Part shown: positions 41,909 to 50,565 of the stretch, piece by piece
Position numbering within the stretch: position 1 is the stretch's first letter
How the letters are laid out: every line of letters begins with the position of its first letter
DNA from: Metaruminococcus_A sp050943475
Lineage (GTDB): Bacteria; Bacillota; Clostridia; Oscillospirales; Ruminococcaceae
Length of the DNA stretch: 64,000 nt
NCBI GenBank assembly: GCA_050943475.1
Contig: JBMNPF010000001.1
Coordinates: 186,001 to 250,000 of the forward strand
Direction of reading: 5' to 3'
Position numbers and translations under genes: made by a program
Notes under the pieces: model-generated
The model's input: the letters and a program-made list of their open reading frames with translations, nothing else
Database searches by the model: none
What the model was told of the DNA's origin: nothing

Positions 41909-43066
41909 ATGGCAAACTTCAACCACCTAGACGAACTGCTCAAACAATTTGCGGGCCGTACGGTTCCCGGCTGTGCCTGCGCGGTCGCGCAGAACGGAAA
42001 GCTCCTGTATGAAGGCTATTACGGCGTTGCAGACCCGGAGACGGGGCGCGCGGTCACGGCGGACACGGTCTACCGGCTGTTTTCAATGACCAAGGTCATT
42101 GTCTGCACAGCGGCCATGATGCAGTTTGAGCGCGGCAAATTCCTGCTGAACGAGCCTTATTTCAACTACTTCCCGGAATACAAAAACACCCAGGTTGCCG
42201 AGACGCGCCCCAATGGGGAGGTTGTTATCCGTCCGGCGAAGTCCCCCATGCTGGTGCGGGATACCTTTAACATGGCGGTTGGCCTGCCTTACCCGAGCGG
42301 GAATTCCTATACCGAGCAGAAGATGCGTGAAGTGCGGCAGCGCCTTGCGGAAAAAGGGCCGTATACCTTGCAGGACGATGTGCGTGCAATGGCAGAGGTA
42401 CCGGTGCGGTTTGACCCGGGTACCCACTGGGCTTACGGCTTTGGCCATGAAATGGTGGCGGCGCTGGTGGAGCAGACCTCCGGCAGAACCATCGGCGAAT
42501 TCCTGCAAAAGGAGATCTTTGAACCGCTGGGTATGGAAAGCACCGGGTACCGCTATTTTGGGGATATTGAGTCCCGTATGGCGCGGATGATCCGCCCCGA
42601 GGGGAACGGTGTGTTCACCCCGGTTGAGCAGCCGTCCGACGTCAACCACCGTCCGGATGCGGTTTACGAAGGCGGCGGTGCCGGGCTGTTCGGCACGGTG
42701 CGGGATTACATAAAATTTACTCAGATGCTTGCAAACGGCGGCGTTTATGAGGGGAAACGCCTGATTGGGCGCAAAACCATCGATCTGATGCGCCGCAACA
42801 TGCTGGACGAAGCCCAGATGAAGGATTTTGCCAACTCCTACAATGAAGGGTACGGTTACGGCCTTGGCGTACGGACGCTGGTGGAGCCGGCAGGTGTGAC
42901 CAATATGCCGGTGGGCGAGTTCGGTTGGACCGGCGCTGCCGGAACCTGGGCGTCGATTGACCCGGCGGACGGCGTCTCGGTGGTTTATATGCACCAGATG
43001 ATGCCGAACGATGAGGAGTACCATCATCACCGGGTGCGTTCGGTGGCGTACGGCTGCATTGAATAG
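41909..43066 (+). CDS. Serine hydrolase of the class C beta-lactamase fold
   Basis: A 385-residue cytoplasmic protein (no signal peptide). The Ser-x-x-Lys catalytic motif is S59-M-T-K62, a Tyr motif lies in HWAYGFGHEM, and the third motif region reads GEFGWTGAAGTW in place of KTG or HTG. Enzymes of this fold include esterases, D-aminopeptidases and transpeptidase-like proteins; a true secreted beta-lactamase is unlikely here because export is missing. A terminator follows 170 bases downstream. Confidence 0.92.
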   Translation: MANFNHLDELLKQFAGRTVPGCACAVAQNGKLLYEGYYGVADPETGRAVTADTVYRLFSMTKVIVCTAAMMQFERGKFLLNEPYFNYFPEYKNTQVAETRPNGEVVIRPAKSPMLVRDTFNMAVGLPYPSGNSYTEQKMREVRQRLAEKGPYTLQDDVRAMAEVPVRFDPGTHWAYGFGHEMVAALVEQTSGRTIGEFLQKEIFEPLGMESTGYRYFGDIESRMARMIRPEGNGVFTPVEQPSDVNHRPDAVYEGGGAGLFGTVRDYIKFTQMLANGGVYEGKRLIGRKTIDLMRRNMLDEAQMKDFANSYNEGYGYGLGVRTLVEPAGVTNMPVGEFGWTGAAGTWASIDPADGVSVVYMHQMMPNDEEYHHHRVRSVAYGCIE

Positions 43067-43240
43067 CGTTGGAAAAACAGATTGGCCCGGTGCGCCGGAG
43101 CGTGCGTACCCGATTGTGAAAGGGAATTTCCTGGGGAGCATAAACGAGATAAAAGCAGATGTTTCCGGCGGGTGAGACATGAAAGCCGTTGTTTGGGCTG
43201 GGGACGCAGGGAATCTGGAAGAAGATTATTTGAAACACTG

Positions 43241-43276
43241 AAAAATGGCTGGCGGAAACATTCCGCCAGCCATTTT
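43241..43276 (+). terminator. Terminator downstream of the serine hydrolase gene
   Basis: AAAAATGGCTGGCGGAA pairs with TTCCGCCAGCCATTTT around ACA; T-rich tail. Confidence 0.92.
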
Positions 43277-43354
43277 AATTTTGTTTTGAAACAATGTTTG
43301 CAGGAGGCTCTCTGTGGTGCAGAAAGCTCCAGATCCAAAGGAAAACTGCACCCC

Positions 43355-43400
43355 CAAAAACAAAAGTGGTATGCCCTTTCTTTGCAAGCAAGGGCATACC
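43355..43400 (-). terminator. Terminator of the glycosidase gene
   Basis: GGTATGCCCTT (43368-43378) pairs with AAGGGCATACC (43390-43400); on the minus strand ACTTTTGTTTTTGG follows. Confidence 0.85.
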
Positions 43401-43444
43401 AACTCTTTGGTTACAGTTTTCCGTGTTGGATTGAAGCAGCGCCT

Positions 43445-44617
43445 TTATAAAATCAGGCAGGACTCCCGCAGCAGTTTTGCCATATCGTAGGCAAATTTTT
43501 TGATGGCGAACAGGTCGCGCTCCGCCTCCGGCTGGGCACGCCAGTCGGCAATCTGTGCGGAGGGCGGGTTCCACATGGGAACCAGTTCATTGCTTTCCAG
43601 AATGTTGACGCAGCGTTCCGCGGCCTCCAGAATGTCGTCGGTGGTTTTCCGCTTGCTTTGGAACAAGGCGGTTTCCTCTACACGGAGCACCTGTTCCACC
43701 GCCTCGACGGCACCGTAAACATAGCCCTCCTTGTTGGGGTTGGCGCGCATCCGGCCGGGTGTGTGCTTGCGGTAAAAGCCGAACATGGCGGCGACGATGG
43801 CCGGGTCGCGGATGGTGCCGTCCGGGTAGACAATGCCGTGGATATCCCCCCAGGAGCCCTCTACCATGAGCTGGAACAGGTACCAGCCGACCTTGTGGGA
43901 GCTGCAGATTTCCAATTCCAGGTCGTAGGGGTTGGAGCGGCCGATGCACCCGGTCTCGGTATTGAGCAGCGGTTTTCCGGTTTTCTGGGAGAGCTGTTCT
44001 GCCGCAGTATAGACCGCCTCAATTTCTGCGCGGGTCTTGAGGTAGTCATGGAAGCTGATCACGTCAATTAAATCCACGGTGGATTCGCAGTGGGAAATCA
44101 GCTCATGCCCTACCGTGAGTACGCCGTCCGGGTCGAGCCCGCGGATGATGCCGCACATCCGGCGCACCAGCTTTTGCAGGTGTTCCATCCGCTCGGGCAG
44201 CAGGGCGGGATCCGGGCACTTGCGGATATAATCGTTGCAGTAGGGTTCGTTCATGACGTCCCACATGAGGATGTTCGGCTCGCCTTTCAGGGCGTCCATC
44301 ACGGCAGCGGCATACTCTTCCATATTCTTCCATTCCGCTTCGGTTGGCGTGGTAAAGGAGGCGATGGAATTGCCGTTCCAGAAGATTGGCATGACCGAAA
44401 TGCCATGGGTGTTGCAGCGGCGGATAAAATCCAGCACCAGTTCAAAATAGCCGTCCGCGTCTGCTTCCCATTCCTCCTGCCGGAGCCAGAAGCGGATGGA
44501 ATTGATTTGGAGGCGTTCGGCGTAGCCAAGCTCGCGTTCCACCTGCTCCTTGGATTTGGAGGCGTCCGGATAATGGCACACCCCGCGGATATCGCTGTAA
44601 TCGTTGCGTAATTTCAT
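43445..44617 (-). CDS. Glycoside hydrolase, GH5-like (clan A)
   Basis: A 390-residue TIM-barrel hydrolase. NILMWDVMNEPYC provides the Asn-Glu acid/base pair of clan A enzymes, LLNTETGCIG the likely nucleophile Glu, and SFHDY and IRFWLRQEEW are typical barrel strands. No signal peptide is seen, so it should act in the cytoplasm on imported oligosaccharides. ATG 44617 has AAAAGGAG upstream; the longer open frame to 44809 runs over the neighbour's terminator. Substrate (beta-glucan, mannan, glucosylceramide type) cannot be assigned. Confidence 0.88.
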   Translation of the reverse strand: MKLRNDYSDIRGVCHYPDASKSKEQVERELGYAERLQINSIRFWLRQEEWEADADGYFELVLDFIRRCNTHGISVMPIFWNGNSIASFTTPTEAEWKNMEEYAAAVMDALKGEPNILMWDVMNEPYCNDYIRKCPDPALLPERMEHLQKLVRRMCGIIRGLDPDGVLTVGHELISHCESTVDLIDVISFHDYLKTRAEIEAVYTAAEQLSQKTGKPLLNTETGCIGRSNPYDLELEICSSHKVGWYLFQLMVEGSWGDIHGIVYPDGTIRDPAIVAAMFGFYRKHTPGRMRANPNKEGYVYGAVEAVEQVLRVEETALFQSKRKTTDDILEAAERCVNILESNELVPMWNPPSAQIADWRAQPEAERDLFAIKKFAYDMAKLLRESCLIL

Positions 44618-44710
44618 GAATAAGACTCCTTTTATGGCTGATATGCTTCCATTATACACACGCCGCAGAAGATGTACAAGGGTACAAAAATGAAAAAGGC
44701 GGGGCTGCGG

Positions 44711-44754
44711 GAAGAAAAAGAAACAAGCCGTTCCCAAAAGACTGGAACGGCTTG
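44711..44754 (-). terminator. Terminator of the 44785 lipoprotein gene
   Basis: CAAGCCGTTCC (44724-44734) pairs with GGAACGGCTTG (44744-44754); on the minus strand TTTCTTTTTCTT follows. Confidence 0.9.
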
Positions 44755-44784
44755 CCGGTATCGTGAGCCGAATGGCTTGAAAAG

Positions 44785-45423
44785 TTAATCCGGAAAGAGG
44801 TCTGCGCAAAATTCCTCCAGCGTTTTGCCGGTGTAATACCTTGCTTCAATGCTCCAATCCCACTGGATTTCGCCGCTTGCCGCGTTTTGGGATGCGGCAG
44901 TCGCTTCCTGTTCTTCTGCCGTGCACCCAAACGGGCTGACCAGAAGGTTGTCTTCGGTCAGGTAAAACGACCACGGCCCGTACATGGAATGGTAGCCGGA
45001 ATAAGCGTTGTCGCCCAGCAGTACCAGATAACGGCTGCCCTGTAAAAAATTTTCATCCATACCCGCACGATTCAAAGTCATTACAACTGCGGTATCTCCT
45101 GCGGAATAGCAGTTGCCCCACAGTACCTCATCGACGACAAAGGTAACCAAAGCTCCCTCGCCTTCCGCAGAAACCGGTTCCGCCCGAACGGCGGTAACCA
45201 CGCAGTAAGCCAGTTTGCGGGAACTGTTTTCCTGGGCCTTTTGTAAAAGGTCTTGCATGGTATCTTTGGAGAAATAGCTGGAACCCAGTGAAACATACCG
45301 CATCCAACAAATGTTGTCCAAATAGGTTTGGCAAAGCTTATGGGCGTTCTGTTCCGGTAGCGTGCAGGAAGTAAGGAGCAGGAGGCAGAAAAGGCCTGTC
45401 AGCAACCGGTAAAAGCGTTTCAT
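44785..45423 (-). CDS. Putative lipoprotein, unknown function
   Basis: A 212-residue exported protein with a signal segment ending in the lipobox LLTSC (Cys20). The mature part has a beta-rich region VTFVVDEVLWGN...GDTAVVM and GSRYLVLLGDN, a pattern shared in outline with the exported proteins at 48030, 48668 and 49454 (an EVxxxLKG-like strand, then a G-x-R-hydrophobic strand). GGAG lies before the ATG. No named family recognised. Confidence 0.78.
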   Translation of the reverse strand: MKRFYRLLTGLFCLLLLTSCTLPEQNAHKLCQTYLDNICWMRYVSLGSSYFSKDTMQDLLQKAQENSSRKLAYCVVTAVRAEPVSAEGEGALVTFVVDEVLWGNCYSAGDTAVVMTLNRAGMDENFLQGSRYLVLLGDNAYSGYHSMYGPWSFYLTEDNLLVSPFGCTAEEQEATAASQNAASGEIQWDWSIEARYYTGKTLEEFCADLFPD

Positions 45424-45578
45424 AACAAACTCCTGTTCAGACAGTCACAATGAGTTCGGATTTTATTTTATCAATGCTGTTGATAGGAAACCCTTTTTGA
45501 ATCTTAACCGGGAACCGCCGAGAGAGCTGCCAAAAGGCATGTGTTCAAAAGCATGTCCCTGTGGATCATCTGACGGGG

Positions 45579-46634
45579 CTATCCGTTTGAAATCAGCAGC
45601 TCGCTGATTTTTCCGCGTCCGCTCCCTTTGCTGTTGATAAAGCGGGCGGCTTGAATCCGGTGGATTTGAAAGCCCTGGTAAAGATCGTCCAGAAAGGTAT
45701 CGTCCGGGTCGGCGTTTTTGGGGTCGGAGTTGCTTAACAGCACCCGCGCGCCGGATGCGGCCATCTCTGCAAAAAAGCGGGCGAGCTCGGCCTGTTGCCG
45801 GTCGCCGAACCCATGTTCGGAATAGCTGGTGAAATTTGCGGTGGGTGACAGAGGACGGTAGGGCGGATCAAAGTAGACAAAGGTGTGAGCGTCAATAAAT
45901 TTTGCGGCCTGGCGGTAATCTCCGCAGGTCATGGTCACATGCTGAATTGCCTGGGAAATGCGGAGCAGATTCTCGCTGTCACAAATGCAGGGGGACTTAT
46001 AATCCCCCATAGGGACGTTGAACAGCCCCTTGCGGTTTACCCGGTACAGCCCGTTGAAGCAGGTCTTGTTGAGGAAAAGGAACAACGCGGCCTTTTCCAG
46101 CTTCTGTTTGCTGCTCTGTTCCAGCAAAAGTGCGTTATAGCGTTCACGTTTTTGATAATAGTAGCTCCTGCGGTGCTCGGAATCCAACGGGAGATAGCTT
46201 TGCTGCATGACGGACAGCTGTTCGATCAGGGAAGATACATGATCCCGGATGGCTTCATAGGTGCAGATCAATTCCTCGTTGATGTCGTTGATATAAACCT
46301 CTTCCAGTGAATAACGGGAGAGGAGGTCAAACAGCACCGCTCCGCCGCCGACAAAAGGCTCGGCATACCGGGTGATTTCGGAACCCAACCCCGCCGGATA
46401 CTGTTTGCGAATACTGGCTAACAAATGGTTTTTGCCGCCTGCCCATTTTACAAAGGGCTTCAGCAATGGCCGGCAGGCCGGCAAACTTTCGGGCCTTGGC
46501 AGATCGGTGGGGAGCATCCAGCCGCTGTTGTTCTGGTATGCGCCAGGGATTTGCCCGTTTTGACAAAGGGCGTCAATCTGCTGCAGAGAAATGTTCCATT
46601 GAGCGGCGGCTTCTTTGGCCGGCAAAAAGCGCAT
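45579..46634 (-). CDS. DNA adenine methyltransferase (D12 class) with N-terminal HTH
   Basis: A 351-residue protein. Residues 1-50 form a helix-turn-helix/excisionase-like module (AKEAAAQWNISLQQIDALC). The rest is a Dam-type N6-adenine methyltransferase with PFVKWAGGKNHLL (SAM motif), EPFVGGGAVLFDLL, YINDINEELI and the catalytic DPPYRPL. ATG 46634 follows AAAGGAAGG; the upstream open frame reaches into the rpsI terminator region. No restriction enzyme gene lies near it, so it looks like an orphan methylase. Its recognition sequence is unknown. Confidence 0.92.
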   Translation of the reverse strand: MRFLPAKEAAAQWNISLQQIDALCQNGQIPGAYQNNSGWMLPTDLPRPESLPACRPLLKPFVKWAGGKNHLLASIRKQYPAGLGSEITRYAEPFVGGGAVLFDLLSRYSLEEVYINDINEELICTYEAIRDHVSSLIEQLSVMQQSYLPLDSEHRRSYYYQKRERYNALLLEQSSKQKLEKAALFLFLNKTCFNGLYRVNRKGLFNVPMGDYKSPCICDSENLLRISQAIQHVTMTCGDYRQAAKFIDAHTFVYFDPPYRPLSPTANFTSYSEHGFGDRQQAELARFFAEMAASGARVLLSNSDPKNADPDDTFLDDLYQGFQIHRIQAARFINSKGSGRGKISELLISNG

Positions 46635-46850
46635 GGACACCTTCCTTTCAAATGAAATGACAGACAGGCTGGAGCGGGGCTGCCGTGTTTTTGTCGGGAA
46701 TGCCGTCCTGACGGCAGACTGCCCAGCCTGTCCTTTCATTCTTATTATATGCGATCGCGGGAGGAATAGCGAGCTTTTTTTGAGAAGAAAAGAGACGCAA
46801 AACCGCTGGCGTTGGTTTGCGCGGGAGCAGCTTGCTATGTGCAAAATAAA

Positions 46851-46877
46851 AATCCCGCAGGAAAACCCTGCGGGATT
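46851..46877 (-). terminator. Terminator of rplM-rpsI
   Basis: AATCCCGCAGG pairs with CCTGCGGGATT; on the minus strand TTTTATTTTGC follows. It lies 21 bases after the rpsI stop. Confidence 0.9.
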
Positions 46878-46897
46878 GAAACGCCGTAAACGGCAAA

Positions 46898-47296
46898 CTA
46901 TCTCTTGCTGAACTGCGGAGCGCGGCGAGCAGCTTTGAGACCGTACTTTTTACGCTCTTTCATACGTGGGTCACGGGTCAGGAAGCCAGCTTTTTTCAGG
47001 ACCGGACGGAGCTCCTCGTTGTACTGAAGCAGCGCGCGAGAAATACCGTGACGGATTGCACCAGCCTGGCCGGTAACGCCGCCGCCTGCAACGGTGCAGA
47101 CAATATCGAACTTGCCGAGGCAGTCGGTGAGGTTGAGCGGCTGACGAACGATGAGTTTCAGCGTTTCAAGGCCGAAATAATCGTCAATGTCTCTGCCGTT
47201 GATGGTGATATTGCCGTTGCCAGCATAAACGCGAACACGTGCGACCGAGCTTTTTCTTCTGCCGGTGCCGTAGAAATAAGGTTTCGATTCGTACAT
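46898..47296 (-). CDS. rpsI: Ribosomal protein S9
   Basis: A 132-residue small-subunit protein. YFYGTGRRKSSVARVRVYAG near the start, VAGGGVTGQAGAIRHGISRAL in the middle and the basic tail KKYGLKAARRAPQFSKR are diagnostic; the C-terminal arginine reaches the decoding site. ATG 47296 is favoured because GGAGG is 8 bases ahead; an ATG two codons upstream is too close. It follows rplM by 19 bases, the usual order. Confidence 0.99.
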   Translation of the reverse strand: MYESKPYFYGTGRRKSSVARVRVYAGNGNITINGRDIDDYFGLETLKLIVRQPLNLTDCLGKFDIVCTVAGGGVTGQAGAIRHGISRALLQYNEELRPVLKKAGFLTRDPRMKERKKYGLKAARRAPQFSKR

Positions 47297-47315
47297 TTCC
47301 ATTGCCTCCTCTTAC

Positions 47316-47744
47316 TTAAAACTCGCAGTTTACAGGGTTCTGAGCGGCATTGTTGTGCTCTGCCCCTCTGTAAACACGCAGGCGGCGCAGCTGAGCGGCG
47401 CCAAGTTTGTTGTGAGGAAGCATGCCTTCAATGGCCAGTGTCATAGCCTTTTCCGGGTTCTCTTCCATCAATTTGCTGTATTTGACTTCTTTCAGTCCGC
47501 CGACCCAGCCGGTGTGCCACTGGTACACTTTCTGGTTGAGCTTGTTCCCGGTGAGAACAGCTTTTTCGGCATTGATGACGATGACGTGGTCACCGCAATC
47601 CATGTGGGGCGTAAAGGTTGGCTTGTGTTTGCCGTGCAGAATGTGCGCAGCTTTTGCAGCAACACGGCCCAGCGGTTTGCCGGCAGCGTCCAACACATAC
47701 CATTTACGCGTAATCTCGCTCGCTTTTGGCATATAGGTTGACAT
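47316..47744 (-). CDS. rplM: Ribosomal protein L13
   Basis: A 142-residue large-subunit protein: RKWYVLDAAGKPLGRVAAKAA, HMDCGDHVIVINAEKAVLTG and GMLPHNKLGAAQLRRLRVY are diagnostic. ATG 47744 has GGAGGG upstream. It is the first gene of rplM-rpsI, behind a consensus promoter and an attenuator-like leader hairpin. Confidence 0.99.
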   Translation of the reverse strand: MSTYMPKASEITRKWYVLDAAGKPLGRVAAKAAHILHGKHKPTFTPHMDCGDHVIVINAEKAVLTGNKLNQKVYQWHTGWVGGLKEVKYSKLMEENPEKAMTLAIEGMLPHNKLGAAQLRRLRVYRGAEHNNAAQNPVNCEF

Positions 47745-47776
47745 GGGATTCCCTCCATCTTCACTATGGTTTTCAC

Positions 47777-47795
47777 AAAAAACGCCCAAAGGCGT
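47777..47795 (-). promoter_or_regulatory. Attenuator-like hairpin in the rplM leader
   Basis: On the minus strand ACGCC-TTTG-GGCGT is followed at once by T6. It lies between the promoter and the rplM start, about 25-40 bases after the predicted start of transcription. It has the form of an intrinsic terminator inside the leader. L13 leaders in Firmicutes are known autoregulatory RNA elements (family knowledge). Confidence 0.6.
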
Positions 47796-47825
47796 CCGAA
47801 AACACAGATTTTCAGTTGCTCAACT

Positions 47826-47854
47826 ATTATAATATGGCGATATGTGCTTGTCAA
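47826..47854 (-). promoter_or_regulatory. Promoter of rplM-rpsI
   Basis: Minus-strand TTGACA (47854-47849), 17 bases, TATAAT (47831-47826): perfect consensus, about 80 bases before rplM. Confidence 0.92.
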
Positions 47855-48000
47855 TCATTATTTTTTGGTTTTTTTAATTTACATCCCTTATACTCTTGTA
47901 ATCGCTCTTAATATCTCCTTTTCTCTCTGTTTCTTGTTTCTCGTTCTGGTTTTTTGTTTCGGATGGTAATTCTGTAAAAACGGATGAAAACAAAAGAAAA

Positions 48001-48019
48001 AGCGGGGAACTGCCCCGCT
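48001..48019 (-). terminator. Terminator of the 48030 gene
   Basis: AGCGGGG and CCCCGCT pair around a 5-base loop; on the minus strand TTTTTCTTTTG follows, 11 bases after the stop. Confidence 0.88.
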
Positions 48020-48029
48020 CTTTTCGTTT

Positions 48030-48638
48030 TTATAAAGTTTGATGCGCCTCTGCATAAAGCGCCTGCAATTCCTGCTTGAAGCTGGTTAAATCCATACCGG
48101 AGACACGGGTCATAGGCTGCTGCAGGGTGCCTGGGTAGACTTTTTCATCGCCGGCTACATAGAAGCAGCTGGAAATAATGCTTACAAGTCCATAGCCTTC
48201 GTCATAAGGATTCAGTATCATGACAAAACGGTCTCCAATATTAAAATCAGGTACACAGAAAGAAGCTACCGGACTGATTGTCATGATAAGCGTTTCGTTT
48301 TCGGCGCCGGCCCAGGTTTCGTTTACGGTGAGTTCCACCCGCTTCACAGTATATTCAAATGGCAGCATTCCCAACTCGGTTTCCTCGTATTCGGTTGGTA
48401 TGTACTGTCGTGTAACATCTGGCAGCAGTTGTTTGACTGTTACGTCTGCAATAATTTGGGTCTCTTCCATTTGATCCTCAAAGGACACGGCTCCAACCGA
48501 CGCCATTGGCGGGTTGTCGAACAACTTGAAATCAGACTGTTTGGAGCCCCGGGGCCAGAAAACAGCTGCCAGTATGGCGGCAATGAGCAGAAAACCAATG
48601 CAGATAAATACAATTCGTTTTTTCTTTATTGTAAACAT
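48030..48638 (-). CDS. Membrane-anchored exported protein, unknown function
   Basis: A 202-residue protein with an N-terminal basic patch and one hydrophobic helix (residues 9-27, VFICIGFLLIAAILAAVF) with no lipobox, so it is probably anchored by an uncleaved signal. The outer part contains TVKRVELTVNETWAG and IGDRFVMILNPYDEGYG, matching the strand pattern of the two lipoproteins upstream. It is last of a three-gene minus-strand array (49454, 48668, 48030) closed by a terminator. Confidence 0.8.
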   Translation of the reverse strand: MFTIKKKRIVFICIGFLLIAAILAAVFWPRGSKQSDFKLFDNPPMASVGAVSFEDQMEETQIIADVTVKQLLPDVTRQYIPTEYEETELGMLPFEYTVKRVELTVNETWAGAENETLIMTISPVASFCVPDFNIGDRFVMILNPYDEGYGLVSIISSCFYVAGDEKVYPGTLQQPMTRVSGMDLTSFKQELQALYAEAHQTL

Positions 48639-48667
48639 GCAAATTCCTCATTTCATCGTTATTCTCC

Positions 48668-49390
48668 CTAATACAAATATCTTTTTAGTTCATCCACCAG
48701 TTCGACATAAGGCCTGCTGCCGTCCTGGATTAATCGATTGAGCAGCAGTTCGCGCTCTCTCGCCCCTCTCGATGACAGATAGCTCTCCGGAATATAATTT
48801 GGAAGATATGCAGTCCCATTTCGAATTGTATACATACTATTGCGGTACGCCGCCGGCGTATACATCCCATCTGCATAGTCCATCAGGATTAGGAACATCC
48901 GGTTGCCCACCTGAAAGTTCGTATAGTTTTCCTCAAATACGCCACGCAGGGCCGGCGGAACGGCTACCTTTACGGTGGGGGCCAGATGATGGAGATTCGG
49001 GCGGCTTAAGCAATCGAGCAGGATGCGGCTCTGTCCTTTCAGAATGGCCGTTACCTTGACTTCAAAGGTGAGCAGATCATATTCTATTTGCAGGATGTTA
49101 TCCCATTTCATAAAGCCTACGCCGGGGTCCCCTTCGCGGTAGGTGTAAACTGCCGGTTCCACCGGATTGATGGAAAGCACCTCGGCCTCAATGATCAGGT
49201 CGGCATATTTGGCCTGCCATTCAAAGGGGATGGGACCGGGAGATTCCATAGAGGCCGACACGCCGGGATAAGCCCATTTTCTGGCGTCAAATTCATCTGT
49301 AACGGTGTCGTTGGTACAAGCCGTTAGAATAAGAACAGTAAGCATGGCACCCAATATGATCCGAAGCCGGTTTTTGCAGAACTGCTTCAT
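48668..49390 (-). CDS. Lipoprotein of a tandem pair, copy 2
   Basis: A 240-residue lipoprotein with lipobox LTACT (Cys25). The mature part is close to the next gene: EVLSINPVEPAVYTYREGDP, FEVKVTAILKGQSRILLDCL and PNLHHLAPTVKVA are nearly identical, while the N- and C-terminal tails differ. The two genes have equal length. No named family recognised. Probable cell-surface protein. Confidence 0.85.
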   Translation of the reverse strand: MKQFCKNRLRIILGAMLTVLILTACTNDTVTDEFDARKWAYPGVSASMESPGPIPFEWQAKYADLIIEAEVLSINPVEPAVYTYREGDPGVGFMKWDNILQIEYDLLTFEVKVTAILKGQSRILLDCLSRPNLHHLAPTVKVAVPPALRGVFEENYTNFQVGNRMFLILMDYADGMYTPAAYRNSMYTIRNGTAYLPNYIPESYLSSRGARERELLLNRLIQDGSRPYVELVDELKRYLY

Positions 49391-49453
49391 AGAATCCCCC
49401 TGAAAATTATTTTGTTTGCGCTGTACCGATGGCAGAATGCGAATTGCCTAATC

Positions 49454-50176
49454 TCAAAAGGTTTGCAGATGCTCTTTCAGCTCGGTCACAAGCTCTTTAT
49501 AAGAGCCGCGGTCGTTTTGAGATGGCCGGTCAATCAGGTTTACATACGGCGTATCCTTATTTTGATGCCATTCTGGTATAAAGTTTGGAAGATATGCTGT
49601 TCCTTCCCGGATGGTATACATGCTGTGATAATACGAAGTGGGAACGTACATCCCGTTGGCATAGTCCATTAAAAGCAGAAGCATTTTGTTGCCGGACTGT
49701 ATATTGGTATAGTTTTCTTCGTACATCCCGCGCAGGGCCGGAGGAATGGCTACCTTTACGGTGGGCGCCAGATGATGCAGATTTGGGCGGTTCAGGCAGT
49801 CGAGCAGGATGCGGCTCTGCCCTTTTAGAATGGCTGTTACCTTGACTTCAAAGGTAAACAGCTCGTATTTCATTTGCAGAATTCTTTCCTCTTTCATAAA
49901 GCCTACGCCGGGATCCCCTTCGCGGTAGGTGTAAACTGCTGGTTCAACCGGATTAACCGAAATTACTTCCGCCTCAAGGACGAGATCGGCGTATTGGACT
50001 TGCTCCTCCAAGGGAATTGCGGCCATATCCGCACTTGTAGTCCGCATTAAGGGATAAGCGTATTTTCGATATCCACGCTCGTCAATGACAGTGTCGTTGG
50101 TGCAACCTGCCAGAACAAAGACCGCGAATACAATGCCCGCGATTGCCCGGGACCAGCTTTTGCGGAACCGTTTCAT
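49454..50176 (-). CDS. Lipoprotein of a tandem pair, copy 1
   Basis: A 240-residue paralogue of the 48668 gene with lipobox LAGCT (Cys25). It shares the EVISVNPVEPAVYTYREGDP and KVTAILKGQSRILLDCL stretches. GGGGGA lies upstream of the ATG. It is the first of the three-gene array and divergent from csoR. A recent tandem duplication is the simplest reading. Confidence 0.85.
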   Translation of the reverse strand: MKRFRKSWSRAIAGIVFAVFVLAGCTNDTVIDERGYRKYAYPLMRTTSADMAAIPLEEQVQYADLVLEAEVISVNPVEPAVYTYREGDPGVGFMKEERILQMKYELFTFEVKVTAILKGQSRILLDCLNRPNLHHLAPTVKVAIPPALRGMYEENYTNIQSGNKMLLLLMDYANGMYVPTSYYHSMYTIREGTAYLPNFIPEWHQNKDTPYVNLIDRPSQNDRGSYKELVTELKEHLQTF

Positions 50177-50470
50177 GGAATCCCCCCAAAAAAATGAAAA
50201 TTTCGGTTACTGTACCATTGAAAGCGATTGCATTTATTCTATTTCATATAAAATATTACCAAATATTTTCCTATTTGTAAATATATTTTTATGTAATTTA
50301 TAAAATCGAATCGATCTTAATTGGTTCTCATGCTGCTTTTTGCCACAAGTATATTGGCGCTTATCTTAAACCGCTCTTTTTAGCTGGAAAGCGGGGAATT
50401 TGATGCTCCATTCTGTAACCGATTCCTGCCGGGAATAACGGATATGTAAAAAGTGGAAGCATCAAAAGAA

Positions 50471-50499
50471 TTGACAGACATAGAATAATGGTGTATAGT
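50471..50499 (+). promoter_or_regulatory. Promoter of csoR and the metal ATPase
   Basis: TTGACA, 17 bases, TATAGT: near-perfect consensus, directly followed by the palindromic operator. Confidence 0.9.
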
Positions 50500-50503
50500 A
50501 AAT

Positions 50504-50520
50504 ATACCCTATAGGGGTAT
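50504..50520 (+). promoter_or_regulatory. CsoR-type operator
   Basis: ATACCC-TATAG-GGGTAT, a pseudo-palindrome of the G/C-run, A/T-flank type bound by CsoR-family repressors. It starts 5 bases after the -10, where a bound tetramer would block the polymerase. Confidence 0.8.
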
Positions 50521-50565
50521 ACCGTATTATTTTGCTTGTGCAGGATATAACACCGGAGGTGCACA

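Larger units (their letters stand above)
50177..50565. other. 389-base divergent control region
   Basis: AT-rich upstream sequence of the lipoprotein array (50200-50330), then the csoR promoter and operator. No gene seen in between. Confidence 0.5.

Noticed and set aside
41909..43066. Annotation as an antibiotic-resistance beta-lactamase
   Set aside because: No signal peptide, and the third motif region is not KTG; the fold is shared with many esterases and peptidases.
43445..44809. Longer N-terminus for the GH5-like protein and for the adenine methylase (to 46844)
   Set aside because: The extensions run through terminators of neighbouring genes, and internal ATGs at 44617 and 46634 have strong RBSs and start the conserved domains.
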